Below, piece by piece: positions 43,216 through 51,975 of a stretch of DNA of 64,000 nt. This DNA comes from Clostridium transplantifaecale. GTDB taxonomy: Bacteria; Bacillota; Clostridia; Lachnospirales; Lachnospiraceae. Position 1 is the stretch's first letter, and each line of letters begins with the position of its first letter. The notes beneath the pieces were generated by a model. It was not told the origin of the DNA. It ran no database searches and saw only the letters and a list, made by a program, of their open reading frames with translations. The position numbers and the translations under genes were made by a program. Location: positions 620,001-684,000 of the forward strand of contig NZ_UYZY01000001.1 in assembly GCF_900626075.1 (NCBI RefSeq), given 5' to 3'.

Positions 43216-44289
43216 ATGTCAGAATATCACTTAAGCCGCATTTTTTATAACGATCGCCGGGAAATGAAAAAGCTGGATGCCCTCCTCGCACAGGAAGGGA
43301 TTGAGCGCGATGCGAACCTTCACTATACCATTGGGCTGTATGACGACGATTATCATCTTGCCGCAACCGGTTCCTGCTTTGCCAATACGCTGCGCTGCAT
43401 GGCCGTGGATTCCTCCCATCAGGGCGAGGGACTCTTAAACCAGATTGTCAGCCATCTGATCCAGTATGAATTCGAACAGAACATCACGAGCCTGTTCCTC
43501 TATACTAAATATGATAAGGCTCTTTTTTTCCGTGATCTCGGATTCTATGAAATCGCCCGGGCGGACGGGAAAGTGGTCTTCATGGAAAACCGAAGGAACG
43601 GATTTTCCTCCTATCTGGAAAACCTGAAAAAGGAGACGGCGGTTCAGCTTGAAGCGCTCTCCCCCGCCGGAAATCTTCCCGTCGGAGCGGTCGTTATGAA
43701 CGCCAATCCCTTTACCCTGGGACACCTTCATCTGCTTGCCACCGCGGCTGCCGCATGCAGTCTGCTCCACGTATTTGTCGTCTCGGAAGACGCTTCCCTG
43801 GTACCCTTTGACGTGCGTTTCCGGCTTGTGAAAGAAGGCAGCTCCCATTTAAAAAATCTGGTCTTTCATCAGACAGGCAGCTATCTGATCTCAAACGCCA
43901 CCTTTCCCTCCTATTTCCTGAAGGAGAAAGACGTTGTAATACGGACACATGCCAAACTTGACACCGCCATCTTCGGCAGGATTTCACAGACGCTCGGAAT
44001 CACGGTCCGCTATGTCGGGGAAGAACCGTCGAGCCAGGTCACAGGAATTTATAATGAAATCATGGAGGCCGATCTGCCCGCTTCCGGCGTCGCCTGCCGT
44101 ATCATACCGCGAAAGACTGCCGGTCCGGAAATCATCAGCGCGTCCACCGTGCGTGAACGGATCCACAGTGGAGATACCGAATCCATACGCGGCCTCGTCC
44201 CGGAGACTACCCTGAATTATTTCCTCTCAGACGAGGCGGCGGACGTGGTGGAAAAAATCCGTCAAAGCGACGAGGTGCGCCATTACTAG
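43216..44289 (+). CDS. citC: [Citrate (pro-3S)-lyase] ligase
   Basis: A 357-residue CitC, which activates citrate lyase by acetylating its prosthetic group with acetate and ATP. The N-terminal ~130 residues have a GNAT-like pattern ('MAVDSSHQGEGLLNQIVSHL'). The C-terminal nucleotidyltransferase domain carries the HxGH-type motif in 'NANPFTLGHLHLL' and the family end 'ISASTVRERIHSGD'. ATG 43216 is chosen over 43195 because GGAG lies 7 bases before it. It is separated from citDEF and citXG by about 28 kb and has its own promoter. Confidence 0.94.
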   Translation: MSEYHLSRIFYNDRREMKKLDALLAQEGIERDANLHYTIGLYDDDYHLAATGSCFANTLRCMAVDSSHQGEGLLNQIVSHLIQYEFEQNITSLFLYTKYDKALFFRDLGFYEIARADGKVVFMENRRNGFSSYLENLKKETAVQLEALSPAGNLPVGAVVMNANPFTLGHLHLLATAAAACSLLHVFVVSEDASLVPFDVRFRLVKEGSSHLKNLVFHQTGSYLISNATFPSYFLKEKDVVIRTHAKLDTAIFGRISQTLGITVRYVGEEPSSQVTGIYNEIMEADLPASGVACRIIPRKTAGPEIISASTVRERIHSGDTESIRGLVPETTLNYFLSDEAADVVEKIRQSDEVRHY

Positions 44290-44400
44290 AGCATGCCCCC
44301 AACTGTTATCCGCCGGATGAACATAATTGACTGTGCGGCAAAACGTAAGGTAATGCCCAGTAATTTCCAGCGGCGTTTTCCTCAAAAAGGTGAAAATATA

Positions 44401-44446
44401 CTCCATATAGTGATAATATAATCAGCAGAACAAATTATATGGAGGG
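44401..44446 (+). promoter_or_regulatory. Inverted repeat covering the recombinase ribosome binding site
   Basis: CTCCATATA (44401-44409) is the exact complement of TATATGGAG (44436-44444), which contains the start of the GGAGGG ribosome binding site (44441-44446). If the mRNA begins upstream, the hairpin would hide the site. A TATAAT at 44417-44422 lies inside the loop, so a shorter transcript would escape this. Confidence 0.5.
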
Positions 44447-44450
44447 AAAA

Positions 44451-45293
44451 ATGGAAAACTATTATCCAACCCCGGAAATGCTTGAAGAGTTTGCCGCGCA
44501 TCTGGCGCAGGAAGAAAAAAGCGTGCATACCGTTGAGAAATACATGAGAGATATCCGTAAATTCATCGTCTTCCTCGGAGACAGGGAAATCACCAAGGAA
44601 CTGGCCATCGCTTATAAGAAAAACCTGGCGGAGCAATATGCCGCGAGCAGCGTCAACTCCATGTTGGCTTCCTTTAACCAGTTTATGGAGTTTGCCGGGT
44701 GGCGCCAGTTTAAGGTCAGGCAGATAAAGGTCCAGCGCCGCCTGTACTGTGCCGAGGAGAAGGAACTGACGAAAGAAGAATATTACCGGCTCGTGAGGGC
44801 GGCCGGGGAGCTGAATAAAGACCGACTCGGCCTCATTATCCAGACCATCTGCAGTACTGGAATCCGGGTCAGCGAACTTGTCTTTATCACGGTGAACTCC
44901 GTACAGAGCGGAATTGCCAATGTGGAATGTAAGGGAAAAAGCCGTCAGGTCTTTCTGCCGCAGAAGCTTAGAATACTGCTCCGGAAATACGTCAGGCAGA
45001 AATCCATCCGGCGCGGTCCGGTATTTGTCACGAGAGAAGGAAAACCCGTTAACCGGAGCAATGTGTGGAAGGAAATGAAGGATTTATGCCGCCATGCCAA
45101 CGTCTCCGGCATGAAAGTATTTCCCCATAATTTGAGGCATCTCTTCGCCAGGACTTATTATAAAATGGAAAAAGATATCTCCAAGCTGGCGGATTTGCTG
45201 GGGCACAGCAGCATCAATACGACCAGGATTTATATTATCACATCGGGAAATGAACACAGACGGCAGATTGAACGGATGAGACTGATCTTGTGA
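44451..45293 (+). CDS. Tyrosine recombinase (XerC/D-type integrase)
   Basis: A 280-residue tyrosine recombinase. The N-terminal SAM-like domain (~1-85) binds DNA. The catalytic domain has Arg in 'STGIRVSELVF', Lys in 'VECKGKSRQV', H-x-x-R in 'FPHNLRHLFA', His in 'LLGHSSINTTRIYI' and the tyrosine in that last block. It ends right after the catalytic region ('RQIERMRLIL'), so it is a compact one-gene recombinase, not a phage integrase with a long N-terminus. No excisionase or phage genes are near. A 20-bp inverted repeat pair starts 25 bp downstream, which suggests it is the invertase for that segment. Confidence 0.92.
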   Translation: MENYYPTPEMLEEFAAHLAQEEKSVHTVEKYMRDIRKFIVFLGDREITKELAIAYKKNLAEQYAASSVNSMLASFNQFMEFAGWRQFKVRQIKVQRRLYCAEEKELTKEEYYRLVRAAGELNKDRLGLIIQTICSTGIRVSELVFITVNSVQSGIANVECKGKSRQVFLPQKLRILLRKYVRQKSIRRGPVFVTREGKPVNRSNVWKEMKDLCRHANVSGMKVFPHNLRHLFARTYYKMEKDISKLADLLGHSSINTTRIYIITSGNEHRRQIERMRLIL

Positions 45294-45317
45294 GATTCTA
45301 CGGTAAAAGAATTAAAG

Positions 45318-45337
45318 CAACATAATGTGAATTATGT
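45318..45337 (+). repeat. Left inverted repeat of candidate invertible segment
   Basis: CAACATAATGTGAATTATGT, an exact inverted copy of 45695-45714. The core ACATAAT-GTGA-ATTATGT is itself a dyad with an asymmetric 4-bp centre, as expected of a tyrosine recombinase crossover site. Confidence 0.85.
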
Positions 45338-45516
45338 AGTAGTACATAGTCAAAAAACAAACCGGTTTTTATTTCACCTTAAAAAAAGAGAATCTATCCT
45401 GCCAAAACAGAGTTTAAACAGAATTTCCAATGTTTATTCTTACTATCTACAACTTGTACATCGGTCTGAAACAGAAAAATCGCTTCGCAGAAATAAAAGA
45501 ATTTCCATATTATCCC

Positions 45517-45525
45517 ATTATATCA
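45517..45525 (-). promoter_or_regulatory. Extended -10 promoter inside the invertible segment
   Basis: TGATATAAT on the minus strand fits the TGnTATAAT extended -10 consensus. Orientation is leftward in this assembly. Confidence 0.5.
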
Positions 45526-45694
45526 CAATTTACCTGAATTAAAAGTTACAAAGTCCGAACGTTTTTCCTTGTAATCTTTTTAAACTCTTAATATTTTTTT
45601 CATAAACGGTCTTCTTCCGAATAATCCTAATGGAATCCAATTGGTAAAAACACTTTTCCTGCTCTTTCCTTCACTGTCCCGAACATATTTTAAA

Positions 45695-45714
45695 ACATAA
45701 TTCACATTATGTTG
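45695..45714 (-). repeat. Right inverted repeat of candidate invertible segment
   Basis: Exact inverse of 45318-45337. Similarity beyond the 20 bp is short, which argues for a discrete recombination site and against a chance duplication. Confidence 0.85.
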
Positions 45715-45774
45715 TACTTCATCTGGCGGAATCCAATGCAGCCCGTTAAAGGGCAATATCGAGGGAGGTATCAC

Positions 45775-45999
45775 TTGAATATTATAATTGAGGATTTTGG
45801 AGGGGAAAAGGGACGAAAAATCCTGATCAGCGACGGTCCGGCAAACCAGAGGGAATGCGAGGCGGATACAGACGCAATGTCGGATGAAAGCCAGAGAATC
45901 GAATATATGAATGCGCACCGGGCGGTTTTTCATGCCAGGCAGTGGATTAAAGAGGAGCAGAAAGCCAGGGAAACAGGCCTTTCGGATCCTATACCATAA
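45775..45999 (+). CDS. Small hypothetical protein downstream of the invertible segment
   Basis: A 74-residue open frame starting at TTG, 6 bases after a strong GGGAGG. The product starts as (M)NIIIEDFGGEKGRKIL and is charged and hydrophilic, with a C-terminal helix 'RQWIKEEQKARETG'. I recognise no family. The frame stays open upstream to an ATG at 45709 inside the right repeat, so inversion could alter its 5' end as well as its promoter. A hairpin follows 5 bases after the stop. It could be a real small regulator or a chance frame; the ribosome binding site favours a gene. Confidence 0.5.
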   Translation: MNIIIEDFGGEKGRKILISDGPANQRECEADTDAMSDESQRIEYMNAHRAVFHARQWIKEEQKARETGLSDPIP

Positions 46000-46040
46000 A
46001 AATCCCCCACATTTGCCGCTTTCACATGCAAATGCAGGGG
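46000..46040 (-). terminator. Terminator of the aconitase-family gene
   Basis: GCATTTGC-type arms (CCCCTGCATTTGC with GCAAATGTGGGG on the minus strand) are followed by ATTTTTATGG. It lies about 50 bp after the stop, between converging genes. Confidence 0.7.
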
Positions 46041-46087
46041 AACTTCATGGCGAGACTACTGTCTCCCGACTTTATTTTTTTAACACA

Positions 46088-48367
46088 CTATCTGTTCCTG
46101 TTGTAATTGATCAGACATCCTGCCTTTACAATCTCTCTCTCCTCTGGCGTCATATCGGCAATGTGAAGACAGATTTCATCCGCGCTTTCCCGAATCACAT
46201 AGCCCCTGATGTCTTTTAAATCGCCGTCCAAAAGTTGTCTGATTCCCGGGATATAAATATAGTCGCCGACTTCAAACTCCGGTTCCTCATCCATCAGGAA
46301 TGGAATCATACCCCAGTTCATTACGTTGGAACGGTAGCGTTTTGTCGCATACTCTTTCGCGATATTGGCAAGCCCGCCAAGCACTCGCTGGCAGCTGGCC
46401 GCCTGTTCCCTTGCAGAGCCGTCTCCCGGCTTGACCGCATAAATCAGGCTGCCAATCTCGGTTTTTAACGGGTCGGCCCCCTCATTTCCCGCAATTGTGC
46501 GGATCACCTCATAGACACGCGCAAGCTCTTTTTCACTTTCCGCCGGATTTTTTCCGGATACCCTGATTTTTTCAATGGCATTCGTCTCTTTGGCGCGGCC
46601 AACATACTGCGGATCCCTTCTGCTCAACGTAAATTCCGCAAGCCCCAGGGGGTTGGAGCGGTAGGAAGAAGTTTCTCCCGATGGAATCAGCTCATCCGTT
46701 GTCGTAACCTCATCCATAATTTTAGAGCAGACCTTCAGAAGGATATTGTCCGTCAGCGGGCTCATCTCGGGCCATGCCTTGATGTTCGGGCCGCAGACCA
46801 GCTCCTCCTTCTCCTCCGCCTTTTGATAGCCGAAGAAAACCCTGTTTTTATATACTGTGTCGTCGAATTCATAAGCGGGAATCTCTCCCCAGCAGTCCAT
46901 GGTTTCCGCCGATGTGAGAATACCGCCGTTTGCCGCCGTGGCTGCGATCGAACGGGCATCCATCAGGGCAACGCCCGCCATCTGGCCGACACCCGGTTTG
47001 GAACCTTCGCGGTTCGGGAAATTTCTGGTGGTGTGGCGGATGCTGAGACCGTTGTTCGCCGGTGTGTCGCCTGCTCCAAAGCATGGGCCGCAGAATGCGG
47101 TGCGGATGATAGCACCCGCCTCCATCAGTTCACGGACGGCATCCTTCCTTACCAGATCGATAAATACCGGCTGGGAAGACGGATATACAGAAAGGGTAAA
47201 CTCTCCGTTTCCACAGTTCCTTCCGCAAAGGGCATGGGCCGCCTCAATCACATTCGTATAATTTCCGCCTGCACAGCCTGCGATGACTCCCTGCTGTACA
47301 TGCAGTTTCCCATCGATAATTTTATCCCTCAGGCTCAGGGAACCTTCGCGTCCCGCAATCCGGTCCGCCTCTTTCTCGACCTCTGCAAGAATATCGGGCA
47401 GATTCCGGTTCAGCTCATCAATCTCATAGGTATTGCTCGGATGGAAAGGAAGGGCAATCATCGGTTTTACCGTACTCAGATCCACATAGACAACGCCGTC
47501 ATAATAGGCGGCCTCTCCCGGATTCAGCTCCCTGTAATCCTCGTCCCTGCCGTGGAGTTTCAGGAACCGCCTCGTATCATCGTCTGTTCTCCAGATGGAG
47601 GTAAGACAGGTAGTCTCCGTTGTCATTACATCAATGCCGTTGCGGTAGTCCGTGTCCATGGAGGAAACGCCCGGTCCGACAAATTCCATCACCTTATTCT
47701 TTACATATCCGTTCTTAAATACCGCACCGATAATCGCCAGGGCTATATCCTGAGGGCCGACGAACGGAGACGGTTTTCCGTCCAGGTATACGGCAACCAC
47801 CTCAGGACAGGCCACATCATATGTATCACGCAGAAGCTGCTTCACCAGCTCTCCGCCGCCCTCTCCGATTGCCATCGTCCCCAGGGCTCCGTATCTCGTG
47901 TGGCTGTCCGAACCGAGAATCATCTTCCCGCATCCGGCCATCATCTCCCTCATGTACTGATGGATAACGGCAATGTGGGGAGGCACATAGATTCCGCCGT
48001 ATTTTTTGGCAGCCGAAAGGCCGAACATGTGATCATCCTCGTTAATCGTTCCCCCTACGGCGCAGAGTGAATTATGGCAGTTTGTCAGGACATAGGGAAG
48101 CGGAAAACGCTCCATTCCCGATGCTCTGGCTGTCTGGATAATCCCCACAAACGTGATGTCATGGGAAGCCATTGAATCAAACCGGATCTTCAGGTGCTCC
48201 ATATCCTCCGATGTATTATGCGCTTCCAGTATTGAATAGGCAATCGTATTTTTCCTTGCCTCTTCCCTGGAAATCTTTTTACCAAGCATCTGTTCCGCTT
48301 CGGCGCTCTCCGTCACCAGTTTTTCGCCGTTTACAAGATACGCCCCGCCCTCATACAGTTTTACCAT
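46088..48367 (-). CDS. Aconitase-family hydratase (4Fe-4S)
   Basis: A 759-residue aconitase/isopropylmalate-isomerase superfamily enzyme. The cluster cysteines are visible as '[12 protein letters not shown]' near residue 388 and C-x-x-C in '[17 protein letters not shown]' near 450. '[20 protein letters not shown]' is the substrate-binding block, and a C-terminal swivel domain ends the protein ('[13 protein letters not shown]'). It is shorter and different in order from AcnA and AcnB, so it is best called a hydratase of the family. Citrate-isocitrate is plausible beside citC, but another hydroxy-acid is possible. AGGAGG precedes the ATG. A divergent LysR gene probably controls it. Confidence 0.85.
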   Translation of the reverse strand: MVKLYEGGAYLVNGEKLVTESAEAEQMLGKKISREEARKNTIAYSILEAHNTSEDMEHLKIRFDSMASHDITFVGIIQTARASGMERFPLPYVLTNCHNSLCAVGGTINEDDHMFGLSAAKKYGGIYVPPHIAVIHQYMREMMAGCGKMILGSDSHTRYGALGTMAIGEGGGELVKQLLRDTYDVACPEVVAVYLDGKPSPFVGPQDIALAIIGAVFKNGYVKNKVMEFVGPGVSSMDTDYRNGIDVMTTETTCLTSIWRTDDDTRRFLKLHGRDEDYRELNPGEAAYYDGVVYVDLSTVKPMIALPFHPSNTYEIDELNRNLPDILAEVEKEADRIAGREGSLSLRDKIIDGKLHVQQGVIAGCAGGNYTNVIEAAHALCGRNCGNGEFTLSVYPSSQPVFIDLVRKDAVRELMEAGAIIRTAFCGPCFGAGDTPANNGLSIRHTTRNFPNREGSKPGVGQMAGVALMDARSIAATAANGGILTSAETMDCWGEIPAYEFDDTVYKNRVFFGYQKAEEKEELVCGPNIKAWPEMSPLTDNILLKVCSKIMDEVTTTDELIPSGETSSYRSNPLGLAEFTLSRRDPQYVGRAKETNAIEKIRVSGKNPAESEKELARVYEVIRTIAGNEGADPLKTEIGSLIYAVKPGDGSAREQAASCQRVLGGLANIAKEYATKRYRSNVMNWGMIPFLMDEEPEFEVGDYIYIPGIRQLLDGDLKDIRGYVIRESADEICLHIADMTPEEREIVKAGCLINYNRNR

Positions 48368-48533
48368 GTGATACCTCCTGGACTATTTTAATAATAATGG
48401 GTTTCCGCTTTTCTTTTCTCTGGTTTTATTATATAATACGTTCAAGCATAGCTCAAATATTATATTAACTATATACCCTATATTTTTTATACTATATGCC
48501 TTTTTACTTCTTATACTTCAGAAAGGAATAGAT

Positions 48534-49466
48534 ATGACTCAGCGTGAACTCATTTACATTAAAACGGCAGCCGAAGAGAAAAGTATTTCACTGGCCGCTA
48601 AAAAACTCTATATTGCACAGCCTTCCATGAGCCAGTTCATCAAGCGGATCGAGGACAATCTCGGAACCAGCCTGTTCAACAGAACACCGAACGGCCTGAC
48701 GCTCACCTATGCCGGTGAAAAATATTATCAGATGGCTCTTCAGGTTCTCAAACTGTATGAAAATTTTGAAATGGAACTCAGCGCCGTTAACAACATGCAG
48801 GCAGGCCGGATTCATCTTGGCATCACAAGCCATCTCGGCACCGTCGTCCTTCCAAAAATTCTGCCCGGTTTCATGGAGCGGTACCCCTCGATTGAAATAA
48901 CGGTGACCGAGGACACCTCCGACCGCCTGGAGGCACTTCTCGCCGCCGGACAGGTTGATTTTATCATTGCCCATGCCCCCAAGGAACCGGCCGCTCCCCT
49001 TCTGGAATATCAGTTTCTTTCCAGAGATTACTTTCTGATTGTGGCGGGCGGGAATTCTCATCTGCACGGGATGGCAGTACAGCCGGAACCCGGCAGTGAG
49101 GCTTCCTATCCGGTTTTAGACATCCGTCACCTCGCCGGGGAACCGTTTATTATGCTGCCGCCCTCCCAGAGAATCCGTCAGGTGAGCGATTCCCTTTTAA
49201 GGCAGGCCGGGATTACCCAGCCTGATATCAAACTGACCGTAAAGAATTTTTCCACGGCCCAGCTCCTGGCCGCTTCCGGTGCAGGCGTCACCTTTATTCC
49301 GCGCCAGTATTCGAAGCTGACTTCGATGGAGGCGGCGGGCTCCTGTTTTTCAATTCCTGCCGGCTATCATGCCTACTGGGATCTCTCTATTGGTACGTCG
49401 TCCGCCTCTTTCCTTTCCAGGGCGGACCTTGTCTTTATCGATTTAATGAAAGAGCTTTTTGGATGA
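48534..49466 (+). CDS. LysR family transcriptional regulator
   Basis: A 310-residue LysR regulator with N-terminal helix-turn-helix 'KSISLAAKKLYIAQPSMSQF' and an effector domain from about residue 90 ('GRIHLGITSHLGTVVLP'). It diverges from the hydratase gene across 166 bp of AT-rich DNA, the classic arrangement for LysR autoregulation and target activation. It is a paralogue of the LysR protein at 4307. AAAGGA precedes the ATG. A strong terminator follows. Confidence 0.93.
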   Translation: MTQRELIYIKTAAEEKSISLAAKKLYIAQPSMSQFIKRIEDNLGTSLFNRTPNGLTLTYAGEKYYQMALQVLKLYENFEMELSAVNNMQAGRIHLGITSHLGTVVLPKILPGFMERYPSIEITVTEDTSDRLEALLAAGQVDFIIAHAPKEPAAPLLEYQFLSRDYFLIVAGGNSHLHGMAVQPEPGSEASYPVLDIRHLAGEPFIMLPPSQRIRQVSDSLLRQAGITQPDIKLTVKNFSTAQLLAASGAGVTFIPRQYSKLTSMEAAGSCFSIPAGYHAYWDLSIGTSSASFLSRADLVFIDLMKELFG

Positions 49467-49488
49467 CATTTAACAGATAAGTATCATA

Positions 49489-49545
49489 AAAAGAGGTATC
49501 CGGTCTGATTTTTCGAAACTTCAGACCGGATACCTCTTTTTATTT
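49489..49545. terminator. Bidirectional terminator between LysR and the NlpC/P60 gene
   Basis: AAAAAGAGGTATCCGGTCTGA pairs almost throughout with TCAGACCGGATACCTCTTTTT around a short loop; each side has A/U runs, between converging genes. (Arms: AAGAGGTATCCGGTCTGA and TCAGACCGGATACCTCTT.). Confidence 0.88.
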
Positions 49546-49576
49546 TATTTCTTTAATTTATACTGATTCATACTGC

Positions 49577-51298
49577 TTAATCACCTAAGACATTGACAAT
49601 CTTGGCAGGGGTACGGTAGTTCCATGTAGAAATCTTGATACCGTCCCTTGCATTGGACGCATGGCAGACCTGGCCATTGCCGATGTATAGGGCAACGTGG
49701 TTAATGGTTCCGCTGCTGTTCGTATAGAATATCAGGTCACCAGGCCTCATCTGTGAGGAATTGATGGATTTGCCGTAACCTGCCTGTGAACCGGAATGGT
49801 GCGGCAGACTTACGCCAAAGTGGGCCATAACCGACATCGTAAATCCTGAACAGTCGGCGCCGCGCGTCAGGCTCGTTCCTCCCCATACATACGGGTTGCC
49901 GAGGAATTGGGTTGCATAATTGGCAATCTGGGTTCTCTTCGAAGAACCGGCTGCATTTCCGGGCGTATTGCCTACGCCGCTTCCCTTGTTGCCGCTGCTG
50001 CCCTTATTGCCGCTGCTTCCGCCTTTGTTGCCGGAGGACTGCGGCGTCTCCTCAATCGGAGTAAACTTAATCGCCTCGTTGAGGGCATAACGTACGTCCA
50101 CAAAGTCGGTTGCCACATAAGCGCTTGTGGAGTCCAGCTCAATCTCTACCCAGCCGTCCAGCTGCTTCAATACCGCGTAACGCTCACTGTTTGAAATCTG
50201 GGTCCAGATAGGCGACTCCGTACTCGGCTCCGTCCTTGCGTTCAGACGGTCTGTGGATACGATTGCCATCAGTTCCGCCACATTTAAAGCTTCCTGTTTT
50301 GCGGCATCTCCTGTTAGGATAAATTCAGACTTCACATAACCGGTGACAGGACCCGATTTGATCTTATACCACTCACCGTCATCCGTTTTTTCAAGGATTT
50401 CACCGGCCGACTTACTAGTCATCTTACCGATGATCTTTCCGTCTTCCTTCGGCTCCTCCCTGATGTTCAGGTAATTGTTAACGTTGGAAATACCCAGGTT
50501 ATCATACAGATTCAGAACCATAGTCCTGAGATCCAGCTTTCTCGCCTCATTGAGCGCATACCGTTTGTCCACAAACTCGGAAGAAATATAGCCGTCGCTG
50601 ATCTGAATCCAGCCTTCCTGCTCACCAAGAATGGAATATCTCTCGTTCTTTAAAATCTGCTCCACGATCTGGGCGTCGGGACCCGGCTCGCTGCGGACAT
50701 TCAGCTTATCCGCGGTAATGACCGCCATCTCTTTTACCTGCTCAAACGCTTCCATCTTGGCTGCATCGCCCGTCAGAACAAATTCGGAACTGATATAGCC
50801 CGTCATGCCGCCGGAACTGATCTGGTACCAGCCTTCGGTCGAGTCGTCCAGAATCTCACAGGCGCTTCCTCCCATGAGCTTACCGATCACCTTGGCGTCT
50901 TTGCTGGCGCTCTCACGCATATTCAGATATCCCGATACCTGAACAAGTCCCAGATTGTTATAGGATTCCACAACGCTCTTCTTCTCGTTGTCTGCCTCCG
51001 CCTGGGCAAGCTCTTCCGCTGACAGGGTCGGCTCCGCATTAACCGGATCGGCGGTCTCCGCCTCATCCGTGAGTCCAGCCGGAGCGGCCTCCCCCGTCTC
51101 CGTCTCCTTTACGAGCCTCGCCTTACCCGGTCCTGCAAATGTACCGCCTCCGGCCAGCTTTACCGCCACCACTACCAGAAGAACCGCAATGATTCCACCG
51201 GCAGCGTACATAAAATATTTCATTGGATCTTTACCGTTTCGCTTGTTTCTGGCCTTATTCAGCCTGCTTTTATAATCATCCGATTTCTGCTCTGCCAT
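49577..51298 (-). CDS. SH3-repeat NlpC/P60 cell-wall hydrolase (paralogue 1)
   Basis: A 573-residue membrane-anchored wall hydrolase. One transmembrane helix (28-49) follows a basic cytoplasmic tail. Four bacterial SH3 domains lie at about 115-175, 195-245, 275-330 and 350-400. A low-complexity linker of Ser/Gly/Asn/Lys repeats (SSGNKG) spans ~420-450. The C-terminal NlpC/P60 domain has catalytic Cys in 'RGADCSGFTMSV' and His in 'GTINHVALYIGNGQ'. Such enzymes cut D-Glu-diaminopimelate bonds in peptidoglycan. It is a close paralogue of the next gene but has the linker in addition. It has its own promoter and terminator. Confidence 0.93.
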   Translation of the reverse strand: MAEQKSDDYKSRLNKARNKRNGKDPMKYFMYAAGGIIAVLLVVVAVKLAGGGTFAGPGKARLVKETETGEAAPAGLTDEAETADPVNAEPTLSAEELAQAEADNEKKSVVESYNNLGLVQVSGYLNMRESASKDAKVIGKLMGGSACEILDDSTEGWYQISSGGMTGYISSEFVLTGDAAKMEAFEQVKEMAVITADKLNVRSEPGPDAQIVEQILKNERYSILGEQEGWIQISDGYISSEFVDKRYALNEARKLDLRTMVLNLYDNLGISNVNNYLNIREEPKEDGKIIGKMTSKSAGEILEKTDDGEWYKIKSGPVTGYVKSEFILTGDAAKQEALNVAELMAIVSTDRLNARTEPSTESPIWTQISNSERYAVLKQLDGWVEIELDSTSAYVATDFVDVRYALNEAIKFTPIEETPQSSGNKGGSSGNKGSSGNKGSGVGNTPGNAAGSSKRTQIANYATQFLGNPYVWGGTSLTRGADCSGFTMSVMAHFGVSLPHHSGSQAGYGKSINSSQMRPGDLIFYTNSSGTINHVALYIGNGQVCHASNARDGIKISTWNYRTPAKIVNVLGD

Positions 51299-51361
51299 TA
51301 ATCTCTCTCCAAACCATTATAATTATTACGTTTTTGTTACAAAAGATACGATTCAGAAAGA

Positions 51362-51370
51362 ATTATATCA
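51362..51370 (-). promoter_or_regulatory. Extended -10 promoter for the 49577-51298 gene
   Basis: TGATATAAT on the minus strand, 64 bases before the start codon, with no good -35. The left flank of repeat locus 5 begins ~50 bp upstream. Confidence 0.55.
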
Positions 51371-51487
51371 TATTTTGTCAGGAATTGCGACTATAAAAAA
51401 CTTACAATTTCTAAAATAAGGGGGGAGGTGAAAAATTAGGACGCTGGGGGGATGGCTGGAGGGGAAATGGAGAGAGGGAGGTTATGA

Positions 51488-51694
51488 GTCTTCAGTCCCG
51501 GCGGAGAGTATCGATATAGGTGGGGGTTACGGAAGAAAGAAATCTCCTTCGGGGACCGCTCCCGCTGATGGAGTGCATAACGGTCACTAGGACGCCTGAG
51601 ATACGCCGTCCAAGTGCCGATGGACTCCAACATCCCCTGCGGAGATTTTTTCTTCCTCCACCCTCACCGCGGAGGCTATGATGGGACTGAAGAC
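51488..51694 (+). repeat. Hairpin repeat unit H
   Basis: A 207-bp divergent copy with intact ends. CACTAGGACG (51585-51594) pairs with CGTCCAAGTG (51607-51616) around the same A.A mismatch, and GGAGT (51570-51574) pairs with ACTCC (51624-51628). Both arms have changed together relative to unit A. Confidence 0.83.
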
Positions 51695-51789
51695 GCGGAG
51701 GTTTTTGCCATTTCACGCCAGCCTGCCGCCGCTGATGGATCCTTATTTTTCAGGGGAATGGGGGGCTGTCGCGGCCGCTGCGGATTTTG

Positions 51790-51908
51790 CAGAGGCCACG
51801 AAGGTCTTTTATAAATCTAGTACTGCTGCACATTCTATAAGCGTAAAGTGAGTTCCCATAGGAAATTCCCCCTCCCGGATTCCTCTTGTGTTGCCCCAAA
51901 TGGGACTT
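51790..51908 (-). repeat. Degenerate hairpin repeat unit H' (partial)
   Basis: About 120 bp still follow the minus units: 'AATCTAGTACTGCTGCACAT', 'AGTTCCCATAGGAA', 'CCTCCCGGATTCC' and a final GGGACTT for GGGACTGAAGAC. The other end is lost. Confidence 0.65.
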
Positions 51909-51975
51909 GATATATTACCGGCCACTTCACAGCCTGTCCGCTATTCTTAAAAGTTGGCGTCCTCACTTTTGGACT

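Larger units (their letters stand above)
45318..45714. other. Candidate invertible DNA segment (inverton)
   Basis: Perfect 20-bp inverted repeats bound 357 bp of strikingly AT-rich DNA next to a tyrosine recombinase gene. Inside, the minus strand carries an extended -10 promoter (TGATATAAT at 45517-45525, with a weak TTTTAA 16 bases upstream), now pointing left into the 3' end of the recombinase gene. Inversion would point it at the small gene at 45775. Alternatively the segment swaps coding ends, because an open frame crosses each repeat as H-N-V-N-Y-V. The gap 45294-45774 contains only this. Confidence 0.65.

Noticed and set aside
44451..45293. Prophage or integrative element marked by the integrase
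   Set aside because: No other phage or conjugation genes, no tRNA attachment site and no directly repeated ends are visible; a local invertase fits better.
46823..48070. Long open frame (415 codons) antisense to the aconitase-family gene; similar ones at 4103-5137 and 30005-30940
   Set aside because: Each lies wholly or mostly opposite a well-supported gene, shows no family motif and no ribosome binding site. Such shadows are usual in moderately GC-rich genomes.
51299..51420. c-di-AMP (ydaO) riboswitch upstream of the NlpC/P60 genes
   Set aside because: These genes are often under this riboswitch, but both leaders are short or AT-rich and lack its conserved core.
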